Notes: generated from the sequence alone by a model not told the origin. A stretch of DNA of 64,000 nucleotides from JAICXG01 sp036494545 (GCA_036494545.1 DASXOB010000017.1:78352-142351), one strand, 5' to 3'; positions 1-9,665 are shown, numbered from the stretch's first letter. Numbers and translations are program-made.

Positions 1-534
1 ATGATTCTTGCCGTCCGCGGCCTACAGGATCCGCTCAGCCTGACCAGTGCTCTCCGGCGTGAAGTGGAGGCGATCGATGCCAGCGTGCCAATCGCACACG
101 TGCGAACGCTCGAACAGGTGATCGCGGATTCGATCGCGCCACGCCGGCTCTCGGTCGTGCTCCTGACCGTTTTTGCCGGCCTCGCGCTCGTTCTCGCCTC
201 GGTTGGCATTTATGGCGTTATGTCTTTTCTGGTTGTGCAACGGACACACGAGATTGGCGTCCGGATGGCGCTTGGCGCGCAACGTTCCGACGTTCTTCGG
301 CTCGTCATCTCCCGCGCCGGACTGCTGATCGGCGCCGGGACAATCATCGGCTTGGTGGTCGCTTTTCTAAGCACGTCGCTCTTGCGCTCCGTGCTTTACG
401 CCACGAGCGCACTCGACCTCGCAACCTTTCTGTTCGTGACGCTAACGCTTGGGTTGGTCGCGTTGCTGGCCAGCTACATCCCCGCACATCGCGCAACCCG
501 GGCTGATCCCATGATCGCACTTGGCAGAGGTTAA
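1..534 (+). CDS. ADOP-type permease, C-terminal fragment cut by window edge
   Basis: Only the last 177 codons or so are in the window; the ATG at base 1 is an internal methionine, because the protein begins in the middle of the second periplasmic domain (VRGLQDPLSLTSALRREVEAIDASVP). The second FtsX domain follows, with three membrane segments and the cytoplasmic loop GVMSFLVVQRTHEIGVRMALGAQ, as in every permease of the array. The end is slightly aberrant: ATRADPMIALGRG instead of ALR.E. The stop codon lies 1 base before the ATG of the ATPase gene, so the two are almost certainly cotranscribed. This is the only permease directly upstream of an ATPase. Family assignment is firm; the substrate is unknown. 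Confidence 0.93.
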   Translation: MILAVRGLQDPLSLTSALRREVEAIDASVPIAHVRTLEQVIADSIAPRRLSVVLLTVFAGLALVLASVGIYGVMSFLVVQRTHEIGVRMALGAQRSDVLRLVISRAGLLIGAGTIIGLVVAFLSTSLLRSVLYATSALDLATFLFVTLTLGLVALLASYIPAHRATRADPMIALGRG

Positions 535-535
535 G

Positions 536-1237
536 ATGAATCTTGGACCGCTGATCAAGCTCCAACACATTGAACGCTCTTATCCGTTAGGTAAGCAGCA
601 GTTCTTTTACGTCCTGCGCGACATCAATCTCGAAGTCGAGGAAGGTGATTTCGTTTCGGTGATGGGACCCTCTGGCGCCGGCAAGTCGACGCTCCTTCAT
701 TTGTTAGGCATGCATGACTTCGGCTGGGAGGGTGAGTACTATCTCGACGAAACAGCTGTTCATCGTCTCAAACCCAAGGAACGCACCCAGCTGCGTAATG
801 AGCAGATCGGTTTCGTTTTCCAGAATTACAATCTCCTCGACGACCTGACGGTCTACGAGAATCTCGACATCCCACTCTCCTATCGCCGTTACAGCAAGTC
901 GGAACGCACGGCACTGGTCGCCGATACACTCGACCGCTTCTCCATCGTCGGAAAAAAAGACCTCTACCCCCGCCAGCTTTCCGGCGGGCAGCAACAGCTC
1001 GTCAGTATTGCGCGCGCCATCATCGCCAAGCCGAAACTCATCCTTGCCGACGAGCCGACAGGGAACCTCCACTCCAGTCAGGCGGAGGAAATCATGCAGC
1101 TTTTTAAACGACTCAACTCCGAAGGCACGACCATCGTCCAGGTTACGCACTCGGAAACCAACGCCACCTACGGCAATCGCCTGATTCAACTGCGCGACGG
1201 CTGGATCGTCGACAGCAACCGAGCTACAACATCATGA
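536..1237 (+). CDS. MacB/LolD-type ABC transporter ATPase
   Basis: A 233-residue nucleotide-binding subunit that would power an FtsX/MacB-type permease from the cytoplasmic face. Walker A GPSGAGKST is at residues 44-52, the signature LSGGQ at 148-152, Walker B LILADE ends at D172-E173, and the H-loop histidine is H205. The D-loop reads GNLHS with His179 where MacB and LolD normally have Asp. I chose ATG 536 over the in-frame TTG 521 because GAGG sits 6 bases upstream and the upstream permease stops at 534. The 3' end overlaps the next permease by 4 bases (ATGA). It is the only ATPase in 57 kb of permease genes, so it may serve several of them; that is inference. It has only near-matches to the 9-mer (584-592 and 701-709). 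Confidence 0.95.
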   Translation: MNLGPLIKLQHIERSYPLGKQQFFYVLRDINLEVEEGDFVSVMGPSGAGKSTLLHLLGMHDFGWEGEYYLDETAVHRLKPKERTQLRNEQIGFVFQNYNLLDDLTVYENLDIPLSYRRYSKSERTALVADTLDRFSIVGKKDLYPRQLSGGQQQLVSIARAIIAKPKLILADEPTGNLHSSQAEEIMQLFKRLNSEGTTIVQVTHSETNATYGNRLIQLRDGWIVDSNRATTS

Positions 1238-3738
1238 TTCTAGAATCGTTTCGGCAGGATGTCCGTGTCGGACTCCGCGTCCTTATGAAGGACAAAGTTT
1301 TTTGCCTTCTCTCCATCCTCGTCTTCGCACTCGGTATTGGTGGCGCGATGACGCAGTTCACAGTGGTCAACGCGATTGTGCTTCGCGGCTTTTCTTTTCC
1401 TCATCCGGAGCAACTGGTCAGCGTCGGATTAATCGATCCCAAAGCCAGCGATCAGAACAACAACTTCGGCGTCGGCAACATTCCCTCCGCGCAGGATTAC
1501 GAGGACATCAAGGCAGCACAGCATTCCTTCGCCATGACGGCGGGTTATCTCAACGGCTCGACCATCAACGTCACCTACAAAGGCAATCCGCAACGTTACA
1601 CTGGCGCCTACGTCACTGAAGAGATCTTCAAAATGATTGGCGTGTCGCCGGTGCTCGGTCGTGATTTTAACGCCGAAGATAACAAGCCCGGCTCACCAAA
1701 AACCGCAATTCTCGGCGATGAAATCTGGCGCCGCGATTTTAACGCCGACCCAAAGATCGTCGGGCAGAACGTCACCATTAACGGGAAGGCGGCGACGATC
1801 ATCGGCGTGATGCCGCCGGGATTTAAGTTTCCGATTTCGGAGGAACTTTGGACACCGCTCTACAATGAGTGGCCGCCGACGCCGCGCGGCGAGCTCTTTC
1901 TCGGCGCCAACAGTCGAGCCCCCGCGGTCATGGGCCGCTTGAAGCCGAACGTAACGCTCGACCAGGCGAACGCGGAGCTGATTACGATCGCGCGCAACAT
2001 CGCGAGCGACAATCCGAAGACGAATCAGAATTTCACTTCCGCGAGTGTAACGCCATTACTCAATGCCTTCACCGGTGTGCAACTGCGCCAGATCGTTTGG
2101 GCGATGCTTGGTGCGGTCGTCTTCGTTCTGCTTATCGCCTGCGTCAATGTGATGAATATGCAGTTTGGTCGCGCCGCCCTGCGGTCGAAAGAACTCGCCA
2201 TCCGCGGTGCGCTCGGCGCGACGCGCTGGCGGCTCGTTAGGCAAATGCTCACCGAAAGCCTCGTCATCGCTGTCTGCGGCGCGATCGCGGGCTCGCTCGT
2301 CGCCTATTGGGGTGTGGATTTGTTCGACAAAGTGGTAAAGGCCGCGCCGTTTCCGCCACCGTATTGGTGGCGATTTGCAATCGACGGGCGCGTTCTTCTC
2401 TTCGCTCTTGCCATCACTCTGCTCGCAACCGTCGTTTCCGGCTTGCTTCCTGCCTTCCTCAGCTCGCGCGGCAACGCGGCGGAGCTGATGAAAGAAGGCG
2501 GGCGTGGTAACAGCAGCCGTCTCGTCAATGTCATCACCCGCGTGCTGGTGGTTGGCCAAATTGCGCTCACCGCCGCGCTGCTCATCGTCGCTTCGTTGCA
2601 GATCAAATCAATCCGCAACCAGACAAAGCTCGATTATGGCTACGACGAGAACGGCGTCTATGCCGCGCGGCTCGCCTTGATGGAAGGCACGTATCCGACC
2701 GAAGATTCGCGTCGCGACTTTTTCAAGAACGCCGTCCGCACACTGCGAACAAATCCGCAGTTCGAGGCCGCGGCCATGACCGATCGCTTTCGGATGACCT
2801 TTGCGCCTGCCGGGCAATACGAGATCGATGGCCAGAAATATTTGACTGATCGTGATCGCCCGCGCTGCAACTTTGAATCCGTCTCCGACGGTTACTTCAC
2901 CACGCTCGGTCTCAAGGTCCTTGAGGGTCGCGATTTCACAATCGACGACAGCGACTCGAAGCAACCGGTTGCGATTGTGAACGCGACCTTCGCACGCAAA
3001 CATTGGGGCAATCAGAGCGCGCTCGGACATCAGGTGCGTATTTTCAATCCCGGCAAAGAACAGCCGTGGCGCACCATCGTCGGCGTTGTGCCCGACACCC
3101 TGATGCAGGGCCCATTCGATCAGCAGACCGACGCAGCCGGATTCTACATGCCGCTCCTTGGCGCATCGCCTGCCACCCAGTTTGCGACTGTGCTCGTTAG
3201 GCCGCGTGTCGGGGTCCGCGCCGACACGCTTGGGCCGGTTTTGAGCAAGGCGGTTGCCGCTCTGGATTCAAATCTGCCGACGTATTTCCCCGGCACGCCT
3301 GCACAGTTTCACAACGACATCCTTTCCGGCAACCGCGTCATCGCGACACTTTTCACCATCTTCGGCATCGTCGCGTTCATTCTTTCCGGGGTTGGCCTTT
3401 ACGGCGTGATGAGCTTTTCGGTTAATCAACGCACCCAGGAGTTCGGCATCCGAATGGCGCTTGGCGCGGACGCGATTCGCATTTTGCGCATGGTTATGAG
3501 CCAGGGCGCGTGGCAACTCGCGATTGGTTTGGCGCTTGGCGCCGGCGGCGTCGCGTTGCTCCTCGGTGTTGTCGCCGCCGCCGCGCTAAAAAACATTCTT
3601 TTCAAAGTCAATCCTCTCGACCCGACGATCTACTTTGAGGTAACCGGACTGCTCACTCTCGTCGCCGCCCTGTCCTGTTTTCTACCGGCGCGTCGCGCCA
3701 CGCGCGTCGACCCAATGATCGCCCTCCGCTGCGAATGA
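1234..3738 (+). CDS. Duplicated MacB/FtsX (ADOP-type) permease, ATPase-coupled
   Basis: At 834 aa this is one of the longer copies and the most divergent at the N-terminus (MILESFRQDVRVGLRVLMKD instead of MNDLRYAFRQL); the first hydrophobic segment reads FALGIGGAMTQFTVVNAIVL. The first FtsX core (LLIACVNVMNMQFGRAALRS) is near residue 298 and the second FtsX loop (GVMSFSVNQRTQEFGIRMALGA) near 723. The start overlaps the ATPase stop by 4 bases, so this and the cut permease at 1-534 are the best candidates for a conventional ATPase/permease complex. The 9-mer occurs at 2234 (Val-Arg of the RLVRQML loop) and 3194. The 3' end overlaps by ATGA a possible early start of the next gene. Confidence 0.95.
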   Translation: MILESFRQDVRVGLRVLMKDKVFCLLSILVFALGIGGAMTQFTVVNAIVLRGFSFPHPEQLVSVGLIDPKASDQNNNFGVGNIPSAQDYEDIKAAQHSFAMTAGYLNGSTINVTYKGNPQRYTGAYVTEEIFKMIGVSPVLGRDFNAEDNKPGSPKTAILGDEIWRRDFNADPKIVGQNVTINGKAATIIGVMPPGFKFPISEELWTPLYNEWPPTPRGELFLGANSRAPAVMGRLKPNVTLDQANAELITIARNIASDNPKTNQNFTSASVTPLLNAFTGVQLRQIVWAMLGAVVFVLLIACVNVMNMQFGRAALRSKELAIRGALGATRWRLVRQMLTESLVIAVCGAIAGSLVAYWGVDLFDKVVKAAPFPPPYWWRFAIDGRVLLFALAITLLATVVSGLLPAFLSSRGNAAELMKEGGRGNSSRLVNVITRVLVVGQIALTAALLIVASLQIKSIRNQTKLDYGYDENGVYAARLALMEGTYPTEDSRRDFFKNAVRTLRTNPQFEAAAMTDRFRMTFAPAGQYEIDGQKYLTDRDRPRCNFESVSDGYFTTLGLKVLEGRDFTIDDSDSKQPVAIVNATFARKHWGNQSALGHQVRIFNPGKEQPWRTIVGVVPDTLMQGPFDQQTDAAGFYMPLLGASPATQFATVLVRPRVGVRADTLGPVLSKAVAALDSNLPTYFPGTPAQFHNDILSGNRVIATLFTIFGIVAFILSGVGLYGVMSFSVNQRTQEFGIRMALGADAIRILRMVMSQGAWQLAIGLALGAGGVALLLGVVAAAALKNILFKVNPLDPTIYFEVTGLLTLVAALSCFLPARRATRVDPMIALRCE

Positions 3739-3803
3739 AAGTCTCTGGCTTATCTGCTGACCTTCTAAAATCAACCACATACCTAACGAACAAAGTTCCA
3801 ATT

Positions 3804-4814
3804 ATGAAGAAACTACTCACCATCTCCGCGCTCTTCGTCATCAGTGTGCTCGGCGCTCGCGCCGCCACGGAGGAGAACAAACACGAAACCCGCCCAGCCA
3901 AGCCCGGCGGCAGACTCGTCGTCGATGTCGACTTCGGTTCGATCGATGTCGCACCCGGCGATAGCGACAAGGTCGTGATCGACGCGCATCGGAAAGTCGA
4001 GATGTCGTCGAAGGAAAAGGAACAGGAATATCTCGCCGCTGCGCCAATCACAATCACGACCGAAGGCGACAAAGTCATCCTCCGTGCCATCCACAAGCAC
4101 GAGTCGTTAGGCATACAGTTCTGGCATGCATTCGGACATTCGCGGACTGAAGGGCATTACACAGTCAAGGTGCCGGCAAGTTTCAATCTCGATCTCGATA
4201 CTGCCGGCGGCGATATCTCTGCCCAGGGCATCAGCGGGAATGTCAAAGTCGACACGAGCGGAGGCGATCTCACTTTCGGCCGGATCCACGGCGACATCCA
4301 TGCCGATACGAGCGGTGGCGAAATCACCGCCAAAGATTGCGACGGTAAAACCAATCTCGATACGAGCGGCGGGCGGATCGAGGTAACCGGTGGTCGCGGA
4401 AACTTGAATGTCGATACTTCAGGCGGAAACGTTACCGTCCTCAACCGCATCGGAGATACGAAGGTCGACAGCAGCGGTGGCAAACTGCGTCTCGGCAACA
4501 TTAGTGGAATGCTGAAGGCGGAAACTTCCGGTGGCTCGGTCTCAGCCATCCTTCCTTCGCCGGTGGCTGGCGACGTCCACCTCGAAACTTCTGGTGGCAA
4601 CATCACCGTCGCCACTCCTTCAAGTGCCGCCCTAACGATCGACGCCGAGACCAGTGCGGGCGGAATTCATAGCGATCTGCCGATCACGCGACTTAGCTCT
4701 GATGAGGATTCTCTCAAGGGCACAATCAACGGTGGTGGAACGAAGCTTGTGCTGCGCAGCAGCGCAGGTTCGATCCAGATCGTCTCTGCTGATAAAGAGA
4801 CAGCTCAGCAATAG
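3804..4814 (+). CDS. Exported DUF4097-like beta-repeat protein
   Basis: A 336-residue protein. A signal peptide (MKKLLTISALFVISVLGARA, cleavage after ARA at about residue 20) shows export. After a linking domain come nine degenerate repeats of about 17-20 residues headed D/E-T-S-G-G (first near residue 132, last near 282), the pattern of a right-handed beta-solenoid as in the DUF4097/putative adhesin family. An in-frame ATG at 3735 overlaps the upstream stop, but the extension MKVSGLSADLLKSTTYL would bury the signal peptide, so I prefer 3804. The location inside the transporter operon suggests a periplasmic or surface partner, unproven. The 9-mer or its 8-base core appears upstream (3782), inside (4104, 4631) and just after the gene (4820). 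Confidence 0.85.
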   Translation: MKKLLTISALFVISVLGARAATEENKHETRPAKPGGRLVVDVDFGSIDVAPGDSDKVVIDAHRKVEMSSKEKEQEYLAAAPITITTEGDKVILRAIHKHESLGIQFWHAFGHSRTEGHYTVKVPASFNLDLDTAGGDISAQGISGNVKVDTSGGDLTFGRIHGDIHADTSGGEITAKDCDGKTNLDTSGGRIEVTGGRGNLNVDTSGGNVTVLNRIGDTKVDSSGGKLRLGNISGMLKAETSGGSVSAILPSPVAGDVHLETSGGNITVATPSSAALTIDAETSAGGIHSDLPITRLSSDEDSLKGTINGGGTKLVLRSSAGSIQIVSADKETAQQ

Positions 4815-4838
4815 GGCTGGCCTAACGAGAATAAGTCA

Positions 4839-7265
4839 ATGCTTCCGGACTTTCGCTATGCCTTTCGCCAGCTCACTAAGAGTCCGGGCTTTGCCGCGGT
4901 CGCGATTCTCACTCTTGCCCTGGGAATCGGCGCCTGCACCGCCATCTTCTCGTTAGTCGATACGGTCTTACTCCGACCGCTTCCCTATCCGGAGGCGGAC
5001 CGGATCATGGTCTTGAAGCAGAAGTTTAAAGGCGAGCAGGACATCCCGTTCTCCTGGCCAAACTTCCAGGACGTTCGGCGTGACAGTCGCAGCTTCGATG
5101 CGCTCGCCATCACGCAACGCGGGCAATACACCATCTCTGGCCGTGGGGTGGCGGAGAAGGTCAACGGTGCGCTCGTCTCGAGTGATTTCTTCCGCGTGCT
5201 CGGCGTGCCCATGATCGTCGGGCGTCCTTTCACGGCAAAGGAAGACCAGATCGGCGGCGAGAAAGTCGTCGTCATTCGCGCGTCACTTTGGCAGCGCAAA
5301 CTGGGCGGCAAAGCGGACGCTGTCGGCCAGCCGCTCATGATTAACAGCGTGCCTTACACGGTGGTGGGTGTTTTACCGGATGACGTCATCACTCCCAGCC
5401 AGTCGGAGTTCTGGCTTCCGATTGCGCCGTTTTCGACCGACGCCAGTTGGCAAAGACGTGGCAACCAACCGGGTCTTTTTGCTTACGGCCGGTTGGCAAA
5501 GGGCGTTAGTCTCGAGCGGGCGCGGGTCGACTTAAGCGCGATTGGCCAGCGCCTCGAAGCTCAATATCCCGCGGAGAATGCCGAAACGGGCTTTTCGGTC
5601 ACGCCTTTGCTCGACGCGCTCGTCTCCAATTATCGGCAGGCGCTTTGGATGTTGCTTGGAGCGGTTGGGCTTCTCCTGGCGATTGCCTGCGCGAATGTTG
5701 GCAGCCTGCAACTCGCGCGCACGCTCGCTCGGACGCGGGAGTTTTCCATTCGGGCCGCACTCGGTTCGAGTCGCGTGCAACTGACTCGTCAGATTCTAGT
5801 CGAAAATGCGGTTCTTTTTCTGCTCGGCGGCGGTCTGGGTGTTTTCCTTGCGCTGTGGTCACTCGATTGGATCAAAGCCTTCAGTCCGGCCAGCGTGCGC
5901 TTTCAGAATCTCTCGATCAACGGTGCAGTCCTCCTTTTCTCGTTAGGCACGACGTTACTCACAGCTTTGTTCTTTGGTCTCTGGCCGGCCTTGCGCGCGG
6001 CACGAGTTGACTTGCGCGAAGCACTTCAATCCGCCGGTCGCGGTACCATCGGCAGCTCATCGCAATGGACCCGCCAGATCATGGTGGCAGCGCAGGTGGC
6101 CTTGACGGTGATGCTGGTCGCGGGTGCAGGCTTGTTTGTTCGCAGTCTCGCAGAGATTCAGCGGTTCTCTTTTGGCTTCGATCCGCACAACCTGCTCGTT
6201 TTTTCCGTGAGCGTACCGGAGGAAGGCACCGCCTACCGCAAGCCGCAGGAGCGTGTCGCTCTCTTCAACTCAATCCGCAGAGAGCTCGAGGGCATTCCCG
6301 GTGTCGGTGCGGTCGGAATGAACTTCAGCCTCCCTCTGCACACGCAATGGTCCACCTACTTCGACGTGGCAGATCGCGCGCCTTATCCGCCAGGGCACGA
6401 ACCCGCCATGGAAATGGGAGTGATCGACGAGCAATATTTTGGCGCGCTCGGTTTGCCTGTTTTACGTGGACGCAACTTCAACGCCAACGATCGTCCGGAC
6501 TCCGGCCCAAAGATCATTATCGATGAACGCATGGCGCGAACGATCTGGCCCGGCCAGGACCCGATCGGCAAGGTTCTTTACCGTGGTCGGGCCGCTAATC
6601 GCACGCCCAGCGACCGGCACGGCGCGGAAGTCATTGGCGTCGTGCCAAGGGTCGCGCTTTACGGCATTGATGGTGGCCCCGAAAATTATTTTCAAGGATA
6701 TCTCGCCCAATCGCAGGAAGCATTTAACGAAATGAATTTCGTCCTGCGCACGTCCCTGCCGCCGCTCAGTTTGGAGCCGGCAGTCCGTCAGGCAGTGGCC
6801 GCAATTGATCCCGAGGTTCCGCTCTATGGGCTCAAGACCATGGAGCAAATGATCGCGGCCGATCACGCCACCCAGTCGTTGTACTCGCGACTGCTGGGGT
6901 TCTTCGCCGCCGTCGCCCTTTTACTCGCCGGCCTTGGTTTGCACGGCGTTGTCGCGCACGCCATGGCCACGCGCCGTCGCGAGCTCGGCATTCGTCTCGC
7001 ACTCGGCGCGCTGCAACGCCAGCTCGTGCTGCTTGTTTTTCGTCAGGGTGCGCTGCCGCTCGTCATCGGCGCGGCCATCGGCCTGGCGGGTGCAATCGCG
7101 GTTGGGCGCTTAATCGCCAGCCTGCTCTATCACGTTTCGCCCTACGACTTCACCACGCTCAGTTTCAGCGTCGGTGTGCTTCTCGCGATTGGGTTGTTTG
7201 CACTTTGGCTACCCGCGCGTCGTGCCACGCGAATCGACCCGATGATCGCCCTGCGCGCCGAGTAA
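4839..7265 (+). CDS. ADOP-type permease (MLPDFRYAF copy)
   Basis: 808 aa with the full duplicated MacB layout: TM1 about 18-40, first FtsX core AIACANVGSLQLARTLARTR near residue 280, second FtsX loop GVVAHAMATRRRELGIRLALGA near 703, end ARRATRIDPMIALRAE. The signature of TM1 is GACTAIFS, with Cys where most copies have Asn; only the next gene shares it, and their first 80 bases or so are very alike. The first FtsX loop is diverged (SSRVQLTRQILVENAVLFLL), so the two genes differ in the body. No clear Shine-Dalgarno precedes the ATG; the 9-mer at 4820 ends 10 bases before it. One internal exact copy lies at 5940. Confidence 0.95.
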   Translation: MLPDFRYAFRQLTKSPGFAAVAILTLALGIGACTAIFSLVDTVLLRPLPYPEADRIMVLKQKFKGEQDIPFSWPNFQDVRRDSRSFDALAITQRGQYTISGRGVAEKVNGALVSSDFFRVLGVPMIVGRPFTAKEDQIGGEKVVVIRASLWQRKLGGKADAVGQPLMINSVPYTVVGVLPDDVITPSQSEFWLPIAPFSTDASWQRRGNQPGLFAYGRLAKGVSLERARVDLSAIGQRLEAQYPAENAETGFSVTPLLDALVSNYRQALWMLLGAVGLLLAIACANVGSLQLARTLARTREFSIRAALGSSRVQLTRQILVENAVLFLLGGGLGVFLALWSLDWIKAFSPASVRFQNLSINGAVLLFSLGTTLLTALFFGLWPALRAARVDLREALQSAGRGTIGSSSQWTRQIMVAAQVALTVMLVAGAGLFVRSLAEIQRFSFGFDPHNLLVFSVSVPEEGTAYRKPQERVALFNSIRRELEGIPGVGAVGMNFSLPLHTQWSTYFDVADRAPYPPGHEPAMEMGVIDEQYFGALGLPVLRGRNFNANDRPDSGPKIIIDERMARTIWPGQDPIGKVLYRGRAANRTPSDRHGAEVIGVVPRVALYGIDGGPENYFQGYLAQSQEAFNEMNFVLRTSLPPLSLEPAVRQAVAAIDPEVPLYGLKTMEQMIAADHATQSLYSRLLGFFAAVALLLAGLGLHGVVAHAMATRRRELGIRLALGALQRQLVLLVFRQGALPLVIGAAIGLAGAIAVGRLIASLLYHVSPYDFTTLSFSVGVLLAIGLFALWLPARRATRIDPMIALRAE

Positions 7266-7271
7266 CAACTT

Positions 7272-9665
7272 ATGAATGATTTCCGGTACGCCTTCCGCCA
7301 GTTAGTCAAAAATCCCGGCTTTGCCGCGGTCGCGATCCTTACTCTCGCTTTGGGGATCGGTGCCTGCACCGCGATCTTTTCGGTCGTGAATGGCGTTCTC
7401 CTCCGCCCTCTCGACTATCCACATCCGGATCGCATTGCCCTCATCCGTGAAACCGACATCCCGCAATTTCCGGAGTTTTCGGTTTCGCCGCCTAACTATC
7501 TCGATTGGGTTAAGCAAACCAAGTCATGGCAATATCTCGCCGCCTATACTGGGACGCAGATCAATCTCACTGGCGAAGGCGAACCGAAGAGACTTATTGG
7601 AGTTAGAGCGACGGCTCATTACTTCGATGTCTACGGTATCCAGCCAATTCTCGGACGAGTCTTCACGCAAGAAGAAGACGCGGCGGGTAAGAACCATGTC
7701 GGGGTTCTAAGTTACTCCTTTTGGCAGCGCGTCTTTGGCGGAGAACGCAACGTCATTGGGCGCTCGATTCAATATAACGGCGAGCCATACACAGTCATCG
7801 GCGTCGCTCCGCCACACTTTGGCGAAGCGAGCAAAGTGGATACGTGGGTCCCGATGGCTTTCAAGCCGGATGAAACTTCTGCCGACGCGCGCGGCGCGCA
7901 CTTTCTCACAGTTATCGGGCGCCTGCGACCGGATGTAACTTTGGCCCAGGCCAGGGCGGAATTGGAAGTGCTGGCCGCCCAGCTCGCGCGCCAATATCCC
8001 GACTCTAACAAAGGCTGGGGTGTCACCATGTCTCCCATCCTCGATTACATGGTCCGGGATGTACGAACCGTCCTTTACACTTTGCTTGGAGCGGTCGGTT
8101 GCGTGCTTCTTATTGCTTGCGCCAACATCGCCAACCTGCTGCTGGCTCGCGCGACGGCACGGCACCGGGAGATTTCCATTCGGACAGCGCTCGGCGCGAG
8201 CCGACTTAGACTCGTTAGGCAACTTCTCACAGAAAGTGTCGTTCTCGCCCTTGCCGGTGGAATGCTGGGCATGGTTTTCGCTCGCTGGGGACTTGATCTG
8301 TTACTTGCCCTCGCGCCTTCTTCTCTGCCGCGCACGCTCGACATTCATCTCGATTCGACCGTTCTCATTTTTTCCCTTCTTCTCAGCCTGATGACCGGCG
8401 TCGTTTTTGGCATCGCTCCGGCCTTGCTCGCCGCTCACATCGATGTGCACGAAGGATTGAAACAAGGCGCGCGCGGGTCGAGTGACGCCCGAGGGCGCTT
8501 GCGCGGTGCGCTCGTCATTGCCGAAGTCGCCTTTGCTCTTGTTCTCCTCGGCGGTGCGGGCTTGCTAGCCCGCAGCTTCATGCGCCTGACGAATGTCGAT
8601 CCTGGTTTCGTGCCCGCCCACGCCACCGTTATGCGACTGGCTTTGCCGGAGAAGAAATACGAGAAACCGGAGCAGCAAACCGCTTTTGTCGATTCGCTTC
8701 TTGCCCGCCTCCGAGCTTTGCCGGACGTGCAGGCTGTTGGGCTGACTCATTCACTGCCTTTAATCAGCGATTGGGTGCTCGGCTTCAAAATCGAAGGCCG
8801 ACCTGAGGTCGCACCGGCCGATATGCCGAACACCAATTACTACTCAGTCACGCCGGATTACTTCCGCGCCATGGGCATCCGGCTGATGCGCGGTCGGGTC
8901 TTTGATGCGCACGATGATGTGCGCTCGCCGCGCGTTGCTGTCATCAACGAAACGCTTGCCCGCCAGTATTTCCCTAACGAGGATCCACTTGGCAAGCGCA
9001 TCCTGGTTACGAATGGTCCCGACGCCTGGCGTCAGATTGTCGGCATCGTAGCTGACATCAAGCAGTATGGCGTGGACAAGCCTGCGCCCAGCGAGACCTA
9101 CGAGCCCTTTGCCCAGGCTCCCTTTAGCTCGCTCAACGTCATCCTGCGCACGACTGGTTCTACCGCCGCGATCTCCGGCAACTTACGGCCGGTGGTGTAC
9201 GCGGTGGACAAGGATCAGCCGGTCGGAACGATTCAGTCCCTGGAGGAAATCCTCGGCGACACGATCGCCAAACAGCGTTTTGCCATGCTGCTCCTGATGG
9301 TTTTTTCGGCGGTGGCGCTGGTGATCGCGGCCGTCGGCATCTACGGCGTGATGGCTTACAGCGTTGTGCAGCGCATGGGCGAGTTTGGTATTCGGATGGC
9401 ACTTGGCGCGCAGCGCAGCGATGTGCTGCGGCTCGTGCTCGTCTCCGGGGGCCGGCTCGTTGGCCTTGGGCTTCTCATCGGTTTGGGCGCAACTCTCGCG
9501 GCCGGCCGAGTCATGAGCTCGCTACTTTTCGAGACTAACGAATACGATCCGCTTACTGTTGGCCTAACGATTGTCCTGCTCGCCGCCGTTGCTCTCGCCG
9601 CCTGTCTTTTCCCCGCGCGCCGTGCCACGCGGGTGAATCCAATTGAGGCTCTGCGCGCCGAGTAA
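7272..9665 (+). CDS. ADOP-type permease (GACTAIFS pair, second member)
   Basis: 797 aa, starting 6 bases after the previous stop, so translationally linked. N-terminus MNDFRYAFRQLVKNPGF, then GACTAIFS as in the upstream neighbour. The first periplasmic domain contains the NYLDWVKQTKSWQYLA type of motif; the first FtsX core (LLIACANIANLLLARATARH) is near residue 279 and the second (GVMAYSVVQRMGEFGIRMALGAQ) near 691. It ends ARRATRVNPIEALRAE. Words: 8212 (LVRQLL loop), 8973 (8-base core, coding FPNEDP) and 9562 (coding GLT). It is followed by a 158-base gap, the largest break between permeases. Confidence 0.95.
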   Translation: MNDFRYAFRQLVKNPGFAAVAILTLALGIGACTAIFSVVNGVLLRPLDYPHPDRIALIRETDIPQFPEFSVSPPNYLDWVKQTKSWQYLAAYTGTQINLTGEGEPKRLIGVRATAHYFDVYGIQPILGRVFTQEEDAAGKNHVGVLSYSFWQRVFGGERNVIGRSIQYNGEPYTVIGVAPPHFGEASKVDTWVPMAFKPDETSADARGAHFLTVIGRLRPDVTLAQARAELEVLAAQLARQYPDSNKGWGVTMSPILDYMVRDVRTVLYTLLGAVGCVLLIACANIANLLLARATARHREISIRTALGASRLRLVRQLLTESVVLALAGGMLGMVFARWGLDLLLALAPSSLPRTLDIHLDSTVLIFSLLLSLMTGVVFGIAPALLAAHIDVHEGLKQGARGSSDARGRLRGALVIAEVAFALVLLGGAGLLARSFMRLTNVDPGFVPAHATVMRLALPEKKYEKPEQQTAFVDSLLARLRALPDVQAVGLTHSLPLISDWVLGFKIEGRPEVAPADMPNTNYYSVTPDYFRAMGIRLMRGRVFDAHDDVRSPRVAVINETLARQYFPNEDPLGKRILVTNGPDAWRQIVGIVADIKQYGVDKPAPSETYEPFAQAPFSSLNVILRTTGSTAAISGNLRPVVYAVDKDQPVGTIQSLEEILGDTIAKQRFAMLLLMVFSAVALVIAAVGIYGVMAYSVVQRMGEFGIRMALGAQRSDVLRLVLVSGGRLVGLGLLIGLGATLAAGRVMSSLLFETNEYDPLTVGLTIVLLAAVALAACLFPARRATRVNPIEALRAE

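Noticed and set aside
3735..3803. Earlier start for the DUF4097-like gene, overlapping the upstream stop (ATGA).
   Set aside because: The added 23 residues would precede and mask a textbook signal peptide; the ATG at 3804 fits export.
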